A stretch of 64,000 nucleotides of DNA from Taibaiella sp. GTDB taxonomy: Bacteria > Bacteroidota > Bacteroidia > Chitinophagales > Chitinophagaceae. Each line of letters begins with the position of its first letter. The first letter of the stretch is position 1. Below are positions 45,669 through 53,735 of this stretch, one piece after another. The stretch lies in NCBI GenBank assembly GCA_013815385.1, contig JACDGL010000004.1, positions 62,001-126,000 on the forward strand, in the 5' to 3' direction. The translations under genes and the position numbers were made by a program. The notes under the pieces were generated by a model. That model was not told where the DNA came from, did no database searches, and saw only the letters and a list, made by a program, of their open reading frames with translations.

Positions 45669-45725
45669 ATGAAAAAGTTTCTGCGATGGTGGCGTTCATT
45701 TTTCACAAAGAGTTGTTGTAAATAG
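45669..45725 (+). CDS. Candidate 18-residue Cys-Cys microprotein
   Basis: Directly after the CopZ-like gene (2 bases between stop and ATG) is an open frame of 18 codons: MKKFLRWWRSFFTKSCCK. It is Lys/Arg-rich, aromatic, and ends with two adjacent Cys. The close spacing suggests translational coupling. The size gives no statistical support for coding, and I know no family for it; chance is possible. Confidence 0.3.
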   Translation: MKKFLRWWRSFFTKSCCK

Positions 45726-45789
45726 CTGTTGTAACTAATAATGTTAAAGTCGACCAAATAACTATAATATAAACTATTTTTACATCGAA

Positions 45790-46191
45790 ATGAAGCGTTT
45801 CCTAGTATCCATATTAGCTATCCTTTACCTCGCAACTGCGTCAGGCGCTACAGTGCACCTGCACTATTGCATGGATAAGTTGATAGGTGTGAGCCTTGGT
45901 GAGAACGGGGAAGAAAACCATCAATGCAATAAATGCGGTATGACAAAAAAGTCAAACGGCGGATGTTGCAAGGATATTTACAAAGTAGTAAAAACTGATC
46001 TGGCACAGCAAGCTGCCAAGGTTATATTGCAGTCTTCACAAATAGCTGCTGTTGGCCCTAACCCAACAGGATATAATTTCAATACAATACTGTTTGCCCA
46101 AAATGGCAGTGTGTTGCCTTTAAGCAATGCGCCACCCAGTGTCTGGCAAAGCTGTCCCATATATATCCGGGTAGGAAATTTCCGTATTTAG
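45790..46191 (+). CDS. HYC_CC_PP family exported protein (copy 2)
   Basis: A 133-residue paralogue of the protein at 37968. It has the N-terminal hydrophobic segment (4-21), HLHYCMDK (HYC at 25-27), a Cys-rich loop (CNKCG at 46-49 and GGCCKD, CC at 59-60), and NAPPS (PP at about 114-115). Compared with copy 1 the loop has a CxxC in place of a Lys-rich stretch. Its place between the CopZ-like and the exported HMA genes supports a copper-related role. A strong hairpin follows (46205-46249). Confidence 0.82.
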   Translation: MKRFLVSILAILYLATASGATVHLHYCMDKLIGVSLGENGEENHQCNKCGMTKKSNGGCCKDIYKVVKTDLAQQAAKVILQSSQIAAVGPNPTGYNFNTILFAQNGSVLPLSNAPPSVWQSCPIYIRVGNFRI

Positions 46192-46204
46192 TACACTTAC
46201 TTGA

Positions 46205-46249
46205 TGCAATACTTCTGATACAGCTTAATAGCTTATCAGGAGCATTGCA
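46205..46249 (+). terminator. Strong 45-base hairpin between copper genes
   Basis: TGCAATACTTCTGATA (46205-46220) and TATCAGGAGCATTGCA (46234-46249) pair over 16 positions with one mismatch and one G-U. Inside, AGCT/AGCT adds 4 bp around a TAAT loop with one bulged C. The following ATTTCTATTTG is T-rich, so a terminator or a processing/stability hairpin is likely. Confidence 0.6.
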
Positions 46250-46296
46250 ATTTCTATTTGTATGATCTCTATTCTTCAACTCAAAAAACATTTAAA

Positions 46297-46638
46297 ATGA
46301 AATTCGTAAAATTCCTTGCAGCATTAATAGTATTATTTACCGCTAATGATACCATACATGCTCAAACACGGGCCGAAACAATAAAAGTATCCGGCAATTG
46401 TGGTAGCTGTAAAAAACACATTGAAAAAGCAGCAAAGCAAGCTGGCGCTACCATTGCTGAATGGAACCAGGATACTAAAGTGCTGAAAGTAAGCTATGAT
46501 GAAAAGAAAACCAGTAATGATAATATCCAAAAGAAAATAGCATCTGTAGGCTATGATACAGAAAAATATACCGGAGACGACAAGGCCTACAACGCGCTTG
46601 ATGAATGTTGCCAGTATGATAGAAAGAACAAAAAATAA
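46297..46638 (+). CDS. Exported HMA-domain protein, CC tail
   Basis: A 113-residue protein: signal peptide (1-22, ends HAQ), an HMA-type domain with GNCGSCKKHIEKAA (CxxC), and a C-terminal tail DECCQYDRKNKK with adjacent cysteines. The frame is open to 46258, but ATG 46297 gives a normal signal peptide. It would be a periplasmic or surface Cu(I)-binding chaperone. It is 29 bases before the next HMA gene and probably cotranscribed with it. Confidence 0.82.
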   Translation: MKFVKFLAALIVLFTANDTIHAQTRAETIKVSGNCGSCKKHIEKAAKQAGATIAEWNQDTKVLKVSYDEKKTSNDNIQKKIASVGYDTEKYTGDDKAYNALDECCQYDRKNKK

Positions 46639-46667
46639 TTCCACTAACGATATAAATATCTTACAAA

Positions 46668-47174
46668 ATGAAAAAGCTTCTCGTTATAGCCACCCTGTTA
46701 CTATCAGTACCAGCTATGGCCCAGATCAAATCGGCATCACTTACCGCCAGCGGCCTTACCTGCAGTATGTGTAGCAAGGCCATATATAAAGCACTATTAA
46801 AAGTGCCATCTATCAGAAATGTAGATGTGGATATTGAAAAATCTACCTATGGCATTCACTTTAAAGAAAATGCAAGTGTAGATATTGACGCTGTTAAAAA
46901 AGCAGTGCTTGATGCAGGTTTTTCTGTAGCATCAATGAAGGTAACGGCAAACTTCAATAATGTAGCCGTTGCGAATGATGCTCCTATCACATTTGCAGGC
47001 AGTAATTTCTATTTTCTCGGGATCAGTAAACAAACCCTTAACGGAGATAGAACGCTTACTGTATTGGATAAAGATTACCTATCTGCCAGAGACTATAAAA
47101 AGTACAGTAATAATCCGGAAATGAAAAAGGTAGCAACAGCTTCTGGCAGTAAAACGTACCATGTTACCTTTTAA
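46668..47174 (+). CDS. Exported HMA-domain protein with extra C-terminal domain
   Basis: A 168-residue exported protein: signal peptide (1-18, ends AMAQ), an HMA domain (about 22-92) with the metal motif GLTCSMCSKAI (CxxC), and a C-terminal region (about 93-168) rich in beta and Asn/Tyr (ITFAGSNFYFLGISKQTLNGDRTL) that I do not recognise. It would bind Cu(I) in the periplasm; the second domain could be a docking or membrane-contact module. It is 9 bases before the barrel-like protein gene. Confidence 0.8.
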   Translation: MKKLLVIATLLLSVPAMAQIKSASLTASGLTCSMCSKAIYKALLKVPSIRNVDVDIEKSTYGIHFKENASVDIDAVKKAVLDAGFSVASMKVTANFNNVAVANDAPITFAGSNFYFLGISKQTLNGDRTLTVLDKDYLSARDYKKYSNNPEMKKVATASGSKTYHVTF

Positions 47175-47183
47175 AAAGTAATT

Positions 47184-47999
47184 ATGAACCTGACAATTAA
47201 GATAACTGTATTGATCCTGCTTTGTACTATCAGTTCACAAGCCCAGGAATTGTTTGTTTATACAGAGCCTGCCAGTAATATGCCTGCCCGCTCTATTGGT
47301 ATCAGGTTAAATAACTGGCTTATGGATGAACCAGGCACCGCAAGGATCAATTATCACTTTATACCAGAAGTAATGTGGGGGGTGAATAAGCGCCTGATGA
47401 TACACATGGAAGGTTTTTTCAGCAATAGAAAAGGTGAATTATCAGCAGAAGGCATAGGCTTGTATGCCAAATATAGGATACTGAGTAATGATAGGGTGTA
47501 TTACCATTTTCGCATGGCTGTATTTGGGCGTTTTACCACTAACAACGCAGATATTCACCAGGAGGAGATAGAAACATTCGGACACAATACGGGATACCAA
47601 GCAGGGCTAATTGCCACTCAGCTATTGCACAAGACCGCATTGTCGTCAACAATATATTATGAACAGGCTTTAAATAACCAGGGCGCGGGGCATGAATTCC
47701 CAAATATATTATCCAATAAAGCAATCAACTATTCGCTATCAGGCGGTAGGTTATTATGGCCTAAACAATATACAGGCTTCAAGCAAACCAATATAAATAT
47801 CATGGCTGAACTGCTGGGCCAGCACCTCCTCGACAATAATAAACAGTACCTGGATATAGGCGTCGCGGTACAGTTTATTTTCAATAGCCAGACACGGGTA
47901 GATATTGGTTACAAAAGGGAACTATATAGCAATATGCAGCGTACTTCACCGAATGGGCTACTTATAAGGGTGGAACATTTACTTTTCAACGTTTTGTAA
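47184..47999 (+). CDS. Outer-membrane beta-barrel-like protein
   Basis: A 271-residue exported protein with signal peptide (about 1-21, ends SQAQ) and many amphipathic beta strands of 8-12 residues with alternating aromatic residues (RMAVFGRFTTN, SLSGGRLLW, VDIGYKRELY). The last strand ends in hydrophobic residues (HLLFNVL), as outer-membrane barrels often do. No family was recognised. It comes directly after the exported HMA genes and 19 bases before the Met-rich barrel gene, so it may be a copper-linked outer-membrane porin or partner. Confidence 0.65.
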   Translation: MNLTIKITVLILLCTISSQAQELFVYTEPASNMPARSIGIRLNNWLMDEPGTARINYHFIPEVMWGVNKRLMIHMEGFFSNRKGELSAEGIGLYAKYRILSNDRVYYHFRMAVFGRFTTNNADIHQEEIETFGHNTGYQAGLIATQLLHKTALSSTIYYEQALNNQGAGHEFPNILSNKAINYSLSGGRLLWPKQYTGFKQTNINIMAELLGQHLLDNNKQYLDIGVAVQFIFNSQTRVDIGYKRELYSNMQRTSPNGLLIRVEHLLFNVL

Positions 48000-48018
48000 T
48001 GATAAAATTTAAAATTTC

Positions 48019-49500
48019 TTGAAACAACTCTATATAACCGTAACATTATTGGTATGCAGCCTGAATGTTTTAGCACAACATGATATGGGAAACATGAATA
48101 TGGGTGGCATGCATAAAAAGATGACCAAAACACCATCCCATAATCACAAAGCAGATACCACTTTTCATAAAAAAATGAAAGGCATGGATATGGGCAACCA
48201 GGATACAATGGCAAAACCCATGACTATGGATAATAAAATGGATATGGAGGCCGGTAAACCCATGGATATGGGCATGTCTATGAAGATGGGGAGTATGAAT
48301 AATGCCTATTCGCTTAACCTCCCCATGACACGAGATGGCTCCGGTACCAGTTGGGTGCCTGATGCAACTCCTATGTATGGCATTATGGTACATTCAGGTA
48401 AATGGATGTTCATGTTTCATGGAGATATCTTTCCGCGCTATAATAAACAAGACCTAACCAATAAAGGCAGCAGAGGCAACAAGCTATTTGATGCACCAGA
48501 TATGCTAATGGCTATGGGGCAGCGCAAGGTGGGGAAAAGCGGGTTATTTCATTTTAATGTGATGCTTTCTACAGATGCCTTTATTACCGGTGGCAATGGG
48601 TATCCCTTATTATTTCAGACAGGAGAATCATGGCAAGGTAAACCCCTGGTTGACAGGCAACACCCTCATGACTTGTTCTCAGAACTCTCTATCAGCTATG
48701 CCTACTCATTCTCAAAGAAAGCAGATTTATTCGTTTATGTTGGCTATCCCGGTGAACCTGCATTAGGGCCTGTTACATTTATGCATAGACCATCTGGTAT
48801 GTTTATACCAGATGCGCCTATCAGCCATCACTGGGCGGACGCTACGCATATTACATTTGGCGTAGCTACTGTGGGTGTGAGATATGGAAAATTCAAACTG
48901 GAAGGTTCATCATTTACGGGCAGGGAACCGGATGAGAACCGGTATAATTTTGACAAGCCACGATTTGATTCCTGGAGTACCAGATTATCCTACAATCCTG
49001 ATAGCCATTGGGCATTACAGGTTTCTCATGGATTAGTGAAAAGCCCTGAAGCGCTAAACCCGAATGAAGACATAAACCGCACTACTGCGTCTGCAACCTA
49101 TGTGCACCCATGGAACGCCAATAATTACATTTCAGCAACAGCACTCTGGGGGCAAAATCAAATATCCGGTCAAAACACCTCTAATGCATTACTGTTAGAA
49201 GCAACTCTTAAATTAAAACGGCTTGCATTATATACCCGGTACGAATGGGTACAGAAATCTGTAGAAGAATTGCACCTGGATCCAACTATATTCGGAGATA
49301 CCCATTTTCAATTTTCTATTAATGCTCTTACCGTAGGCGCGGGATATGACCTATTCAATATAGGAATGATCAGAGTAGCAGGCGGTGGCCAGATGTCTCT
49401 TTATCATAGCGACGAAAAATTAGATCAGCTATATGGAACAAATCCTTTGGCGGCAGAGATATACCTGCACCTATATCCTCAATTAATGCATAATCATTAG
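48019..49500 (+). CDS. Met/His-rich outer-membrane protein, predicted copper-binding
   Basis: A 493-residue exported protein. A signal peptide (1-20) is followed by a Met-rich region (about 20-95) with 19 methionines and five histidines, in runs such as MDMGMSMKMG and MGNMNMGGMH; this composition is typical of Cu(I)-binding segments. The rest is a beta-rich barrel (alternating aromatic strands, e.g. HFQFSINALTVGAGYDLFNIG). The start is TTG 48019: no in-frame ATG precedes it before a stop, and TTG gives a perfect signal peptide. It is the last gene of the copper run. The barrel family is not named here. Confidence 0.75.
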   Translation: MKQLYITVTLLVCSLNVLAQHDMGNMNMGGMHKKMTKTPSHNHKADTTFHKKMKGMDMGNQDTMAKPMTMDNKMDMEAGKPMDMGMSMKMGSMNNAYSLNLPMTRDGSGTSWVPDATPMYGIMVHSGKWMFMFHGDIFPRYNKQDLTNKGSRGNKLFDAPDMLMAMGQRKVGKSGLFHFNVMLSTDAFITGGNGYPLLFQTGESWQGKPLVDRQHPHDLFSELSISYAYSFSKKADLFVYVGYPGEPALGPVTFMHRPSGMFIPDAPISHHWADATHITFGVATVGVRYGKFKLEGSSFTGREPDENRYNFDKPRFDSWSTRLSYNPDSHWALQVSHGLVKSPEALNPNEDINRTTASATYVHPWNANNYISATALWGQNQISGQNTSNALLLEATLKLKRLALYTRYEWVQKSVEELHLDPTIFGDTHFQFSINALTVGAGYDLFNIGMIRVAGGGQMSLYHSDEKLDQLYGTNPLAAEIYLHLYPQLMHNH

Positions 49501-49523
49501 AAAAAGAAAGGCAACACACTAAA

Positions 49524-49533
49524 GGTTCTGTAA
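49524..49533 (+). promoter_or_regulatory. Single operator-like half-site before the second AraC gene
   Basis: GGTTCTGTAA matches the copA half-site in 8 of 10 bases. TAACTTGG (49555-49562), one mismatch from TAnnTTTG, lies 21 bases on, the same spacing as at copA. A second half-site 21 bp upstream is not present. Confidence 0.3.
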
Positions 49534-49569
49534 TTGCATTACCTACATTTTTCTTAACTTGGGGATATC

Positions 49570-50421
49570 ATGTCCTCTATCATCCCTATACACGATTTTA
49601 CAAAAGATGACAGTACAAGCATCCCATTCAGATACATTCCATTAAACGCAAGGTCAGCGTATGATACCACCTTACCTCACAGGCATAACTATTACGAAAT
49701 AATTTTTTTTACTAACGGCGGTGGCCGTCATGTAATAGACTTTAAAGAGCATCCTATTAAGGATCACAGTATACATTTTGTTTCGCCTGGCCAGGTGCAT
49801 CAACTCGTCCGGGACGAAACATCATTTGGAACAATAATTATTTTTTCCCGCGAATTATTTTACCAGAACGCCAAACCCGATAATTCATTATTTAGCTACC
49901 CCTTTCTAAACAATAATTATTTCCCCGTTATTGAACTCACTGGAACAGAAGAAGCGGATCTGGAGATCATACTCAATCAAATTGCCGGGGAATTTGAGGA
50001 TCAAAAATGTTCATTAGCAATAATACAGGCATACTTACAGGTTATTCTTCTAAAATGCATGCGCGTATTTGAACGTCAATATACAGAGTGGGAGCACACC
50101 TCACGCTCTCAGTTTTATGACTTCCGATTACTTGTTGAAAAGGGGTTCAGGTCGCATAAACTACCCTCTTATTATTCTAATGAGCTAAACATCACAGAAA
50201 GGAAACTCAATGAAGTATGTAAAGATGCCACTGGCCATAATGTAGGGGTTTATATAAAAGAACGTATACTGCTGGAGGCAAAAAGACTATTGTATAATTC
50301 TGACAGCCGAATGAAAGAAATTGCAGATTTTCTTGGCTTTGAGGATCCTTCCTATTTTAACCGGTTTTTCAAATCAAATGTTGGCATTACAGCCGGTGAT
50401 TTTAGAAAAAAAGACAAATAG
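49570..50421 (+). CDS. AraC-family transcriptional regulator with cupin domain
   Basis: A 283-residue regulator. Residues about 15-160 are an AraC-type cupin sensor domain (LPHRHNYYEIIFFTNGGGRHVIDF; FVSPGQVHQL). Residues about 180-280 are the AraC DNA-binding domain with two helix-turn-helix units; the second is MKEIADFLGFEDPSYFNRFFK. The ligand is unknown; the histidine-rich cupin motif PHRH could hold a metal. It lies right after the copper genes on the same strand, with a single half-site in front, so it may belong to the island, or be the first gene of another unit. Confidence 0.85.
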   Translation: MSSIIPIHDFTKDDSTSIPFRYIPLNARSAYDTTLPHRHNYYEIIFFTNGGGRHVIDFKEHPIKDHSIHFVSPGQVHQLVRDETSFGTIIIFSRELFYQNAKPDNSLFSYPFLNNNYFPVIELTGTEEADLEIILNQIAGEFEDQKCSLAIIQAYLQVILLKCMRVFERQYTEWEHTSRSQFYDFRLLVEKGFRSHKLPSYYSNELNITERKLNEVCKDATGHNVGVYIKERILLEAKRLLYNSDSRMKEIADFLGFEDPSYFNRFFKSNVGITAGDFRKKDK

Positions 50422-50446
50422 TGCTATAAAACATCCATTTTGTCCC

Positions 50447-50477
50447 TTGCCTGCATCTGAATATCAGAGGATCTTTG
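50447..50477 (+). promoter_or_regulatory. Promoter of the YCF48-like repeat gene
   Basis: TTG (50447-50449), 20 bases, GATCTTTG (50470-50477), one mismatch from TAnnTTTG with correct spacing, 21 bases before ATG 50499. Confidence 0.45.
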
Positions 50478-50498
50478 TATTAATAAAACCTCAGCCCT

Positions 50499-51737
50499 AT
50501 GAAGTATCTATTTCATTTCTTTATCGCAGCAATGATATTAAGTTTTCCGGTGAACGCACAATGGAAAATAATTGATACAATTGATCATGCTAATTATATC
50601 AACATCCACTTTTGGGACGCAAACAATGGTATAATATCAGGACAAATTCAAGGCAGTTTCCTTAAAACCAATAATGGAGGCCTGTCATGGGATACAGTAA
50701 AAGTGCCATTTATTAAAAGCAGCACGGATAACTTAACTGCTATGCATTTTGTAAACAATAAGATAGGATTTGTTTGTGGTGGGTCTGGCTTTACATCTGC
50801 TTCCGCTATGTTGATCCGCACAACTGATGGGGGCTTAAGCTGGGATTCGTTAGCATTCAATGTGCCGGGAGCGCTGGAATTTATAGGCCTATATTTTAAT
50901 CAAACTGGCTTGCAGATAAGGGGAATTGTATTTGATTATTCATCAGTGTTTCTTACACTCGACAGCGGCAAATCATTATCACGAGTTACTATGCCCGTTC
51001 CGAATCTTTCTATTCACGATGCAGTATTGCGAAATAACACAATAATATTAGCGGGGAGCACTGCTGGCTCAGGCACCAATCAGATATATACCAGTTCTAA
51101 CTGGGGGTTTACATGGTCTGTCGTGTTTTCGGATACTATAGCTATTGCTTCATTAGGTATTTCAGGCAGTGTTGTTATTGCTGGCTGTGGGTATGGCAGA
51201 ATATTAAGATCAATTGATGGCGGCAATAGCTGGACAAGAACAACTGTAATTAGCAGTAATGAAATCTTCAGTAAGGTAAAGTTTGGCATCAATGGCTTTG
51301 CTTACCTTTTAGGCAATACTCACGTATATGGTTCTGATAATAATGGCCTTACCTGGCATAACATGCAGGTGGACACCCCATATAATGCATTGAAGGACAT
51401 ATCAATGCCAAGTAAAGACACGGGCTATATCATATCAAACAGGAGGTTGTACAAAACAATAAATGGGGGTGGACTGGCACTTGAAATCTCTAACCCTTAC
51501 ACTTCAAAAGATGAAATAGCGATCTACCCCAACCCTGCAAATAAACAGTTGTATCTTAAAATACCTGATTACATAAAGGTGAATACCGTTATACTATATG
51601 ATGGAGCGGGACGAGTGGTAAAGGAGCTAAAAGCTAACTGGCAAGAAATAGATGTATCAGCATTTGCGAGAGGAGTCTATATCCTGGAGATCAACACAGA
51701 CAAATATATTTCAAAAAAGAAATTGCTCATCCAATAA
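50499..51737 (+). CDS. T9SS-secreted YCF48/BNR-like repeat protein (copy 1)
   Basis: A 412-residue exported protein with signal peptide (1-21). It has repeats of a beta-propeller type with the turn TNNGGLSWDT, TTDGGLSWDS, SIDGGNSWTR and SDNNGLTWHN (about every 45-50 residues), typical of YCF48/BNR propellers. The C-terminal 80 residues are a T9SS type A sorting domain (IYPNPANKQLYL, then RGVYILEINTD). The role is unknown, probably surface attachment. It is followed 12 bases later by a related gene. Confidence 0.85.
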   Translation: MKYLFHFFIAAMILSFPVNAQWKIIDTIDHANYINIHFWDANNGIISGQIQGSFLKTNNGGLSWDTVKVPFIKSSTDNLTAMHFVNNKIGFVCGGSGFTSASAMLIRTTDGGLSWDSLAFNVPGALEFIGLYFNQTGLQIRGIVFDYSSVFLTLDSGKSLSRVTMPVPNLSIHDAVLRNNTIILAGSTAGSGTNQIYTSSNWGFTWSVVFSDTIAIASLGISGSVVIAGCGYGRILRSIDGGNSWTRTTVISSNEIFSKVKFGINGFAYLLGNTHVYGSDNNGLTWHNMQVDTPYNALKDISMPSKDTGYIISNRRLYKTINGGGLALEISNPYTSKDEIAIYPNPANKQLYLKIPDYIKVNTVILYDGAGRVVKELKANWQEIDVSAFARGVYILEINTDKYISKKKLLIQ

Positions 51738-51749
51738 ACCGCATCCGTT

Positions 51750-52976
51750 ATGTATAAATACATCTATTCCTGTCTGATTTTACTTTTCTGTTGTAATACA
51801 TACAATGCAAATGCACAATGGATATCTATTAACTCAGGAACAAAGAATGCCTTATTGCAAGTAGTTTTTCCAACTCCACTAACCGGGTATATCATTACCG
51901 CGAAACCAGTTGATACTATTACCAATGCGCTGGTATTAAAAACTATAGACGGGGGTTACCATTGGTACCCTATACTCTTTAAAAGAAATCGAGATCTTAC
52001 CGGTATTGATTTTATTAGCCGGGATACAGGCGTTATTATTAGCTCAGGAGGTTATGATACCTGCTACAAAACATTTGATGGCGGTAGTAATTGGATAAAA
52101 TCAAAAATGCAATATGACATTGGGAACTTTTTTCACATGGCCTCTGCAACGAAATGGGTCTATCTTAGAGGACAGCATTGGGGACATACAGATGATGGAG
52201 GGGCTACATGGGTTGATTCAACTTTTGGCAACAGTGGTTTACTGCCAATCATAACAAGTGACTGGCAGTTTATTGATAATAAAACAGTTATTGGTTTTGG
52301 CGATTACGCCCCGGAAGTTTTTAAATCCATTGATGGCGGATTGAGCTGGCCTATTCTTTTAAATAATGCGCCGAGTACAATTAATACCGGTTGTTTCCCG
52401 GCGTTTCCTGTAGGATATTATGCAAGTAATTATTCAGGCTATTATAAAATCCTTAAAACAATAGATGGTGGACAACACTGGACAAAAATTGACAGTAGCA
52501 ACGGCAGTATAAGCTGTATAAGATACATAGATGCAAATAACCTGTATGCTATTGGGAGTAACGGTATAGCGAAAAGCATAGATGCCGGAAATACTTGGAC
52601 ACAGGAAACAACCGGCACAACGCAAAGACTAAGTAAAATTATTTTTTTGCCTAATAAAGCGATTGTTATAGGTGACAGTGGTACGATCCTGATGAATACG
52701 TCAATACCTTCTGAAATTGATCAATCTGTAAAAAACAATGTTCCTATACAGGCCTTCCCAAATCCCTGCCCCGGGAAAGTACACATCAGTACAAATATGC
52801 CTTTTAAAAGAATGGTCATATATAATGCAATAGGAAAAGAAGTCTTTATAATAAACGACATCAACACTAATCAGTATACACTCGACTTGTCAAATTTTAT
52901 AGCTGGCGTATACTTTATCGAGGTTTTTTATCCCAATCTTACAAGGTCATATGTGCGTATTGTTAAGACAGATTAA
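51750..52976 (+). CDS. T9SS-secreted YCF48/BNR-like repeat protein (copy 2)
   Basis: A 408-residue exported protein, similar to its upstream neighbour. It has signal peptide (1-22), repeats with TIDGGYHWY, TFDGGSNWI, HTDDGGATWV, SIDGGLSWP, TIDGGQHWTK and SIDAGNTWTQ, and a T9SS type A sorting domain at the C-terminus (AFPNPCPGKVHI, then AGVYFIEVFYP). The two genes are an adjacent pair with 12 bases between them and probably one transcript. It converges with the LytTR response regulator gene 9 bases later. The function is unknown. Confidence 0.83.
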   Translation: MYKYIYSCLILLFCCNTYNANAQWISINSGTKNALLQVVFPTPLTGYIITAKPVDTITNALVLKTIDGGYHWYPILFKRNRDLTGIDFISRDTGVIISSGGYDTCYKTFDGGSNWIKSKMQYDIGNFFHMASATKWVYLRGQHWGHTDDGGATWVDSTFGNSGLLPIITSDWQFIDNKTVIGFGDYAPEVFKSIDGGLSWPILLNNAPSTINTGCFPAFPVGYYASNYSGYYKILKTIDGGQHWTKIDSSNGSISCIRYIDANNLYAIGSNGIAKSIDAGNTWTQETTGTTQRLSKIIFLPNKAIVIGDSGTILMNTSIPSEIDQSVKNNVPIQAFPNPCPGKVHISTNMPFKRMVIYNAIGKEVFIINDINTNQYTLDLSNFIAGVYFIEVFYPNLTRSYVRIVKTD

Positions 52977-52985
52977 GAAATGCTC

Positions 52986-53735
52986 CTATAATTCACCTGA
53001 TAGCCATAACTTAAAATCTGCAGCGCGCTCATAGCTAACTACAGGCTGGTCCTCAACCGATGGATCAAGCTTTACAAGTACCCGTGCCTTGCTGTATATT
53101 TTCATACTGGCTATGGACTTTAAGCTAATAATATACTTTCGGTTGATTCTGAAAAAATCAGCCGGGCTTATTATCTTTTCCAGTGCATCCAGCGTATTAT
53201 CCATGGGGTATTTTTTTCCATCATAGGTGATAGCGTATGTAGCCCTGCTCTCGCTGCTAAAGTAAGCTATGTCGTCTACCGATATTGTTTTTAAGTTCTC
53301 CCCATATCTGACAACGAACCTTTTTTTGTACGTAACTATCTGAGGTTCAGAAAGAGCATCTTTATTTGGCCTGAAGATATTTTTAAACGTACTCAATTTT
53401 GAAAGAGCACCCTCTAAATCTGCTTTCTTCAACGGCTTCAGAAGATAGTCTATACTATTCTCTTTAAAAGCCTCTACAGCATACTTATTATATGCAGTAG
53501 TAAAGATAATAGGACAGTCAATACGCACAAGTCGCATCAGATCGAAGGCGGTGCCATCTGCAAGATGTACATCCATCATAACAAGATCAGGCATTGTATT
53601 GTGCGAAAACCACTTCCAGGCGGCCTGCACGGTATCGTGGCAAGCTATTATTTGCACACCAGGAAGTATAGCGCCCAGCAATTCAGTAAGGCGTTCTCTG
53701 GCTGGTATTTCGTCTTCAATTATTACTACATTCAT
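52986..53735 (-). CDS. LytTR-type response regulator
   Basis: A 249-residue two-component response regulator. The receiver domain (1-120) has the acidic pair in IIEDE, the phospho-acceptor Asp55 (LVMMDVHLADG) and the Lys in LLKPL. The DNA-binding LytTR domain is about 145-245 (RFVVRYGENLKTISVDDIAYFSSES, RINRKYIISL). It is the partner of the LytS-type kinase, whose stop overlaps its start by 4 bases (53732-53735). Targets are unknown; the neighbouring T9SS repeat genes are converging, not downstream. Confidence 0.93.
   Translation of the reverse strand: MNVVIIEDEIPARERLTELLGAILPGVQIIACHDTVQAAWKWFSHNTMPDLVMMDVHLADGTAFDLMRLVRIDCPIIFTTAYNKYAVEAFKENSIDYLLKPLKKADLEGALSKLSTFKNIFRPNKDALSEPQIVTYKKRFVVRYGENLKTISVDDIAYFSSESRATYAITYDGKKYPMDNTLDALEKIISPADFFRINRKYIISLKSIASMKIYSKARVLVKLDPSVEDQPVVSYERAADFKLWLSGEL

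Noticed and set aside
46553-46774. 73-codon ORF between the two exported HMA genes
   Set aside because: It overlaps both genes in another frame and has no domain.
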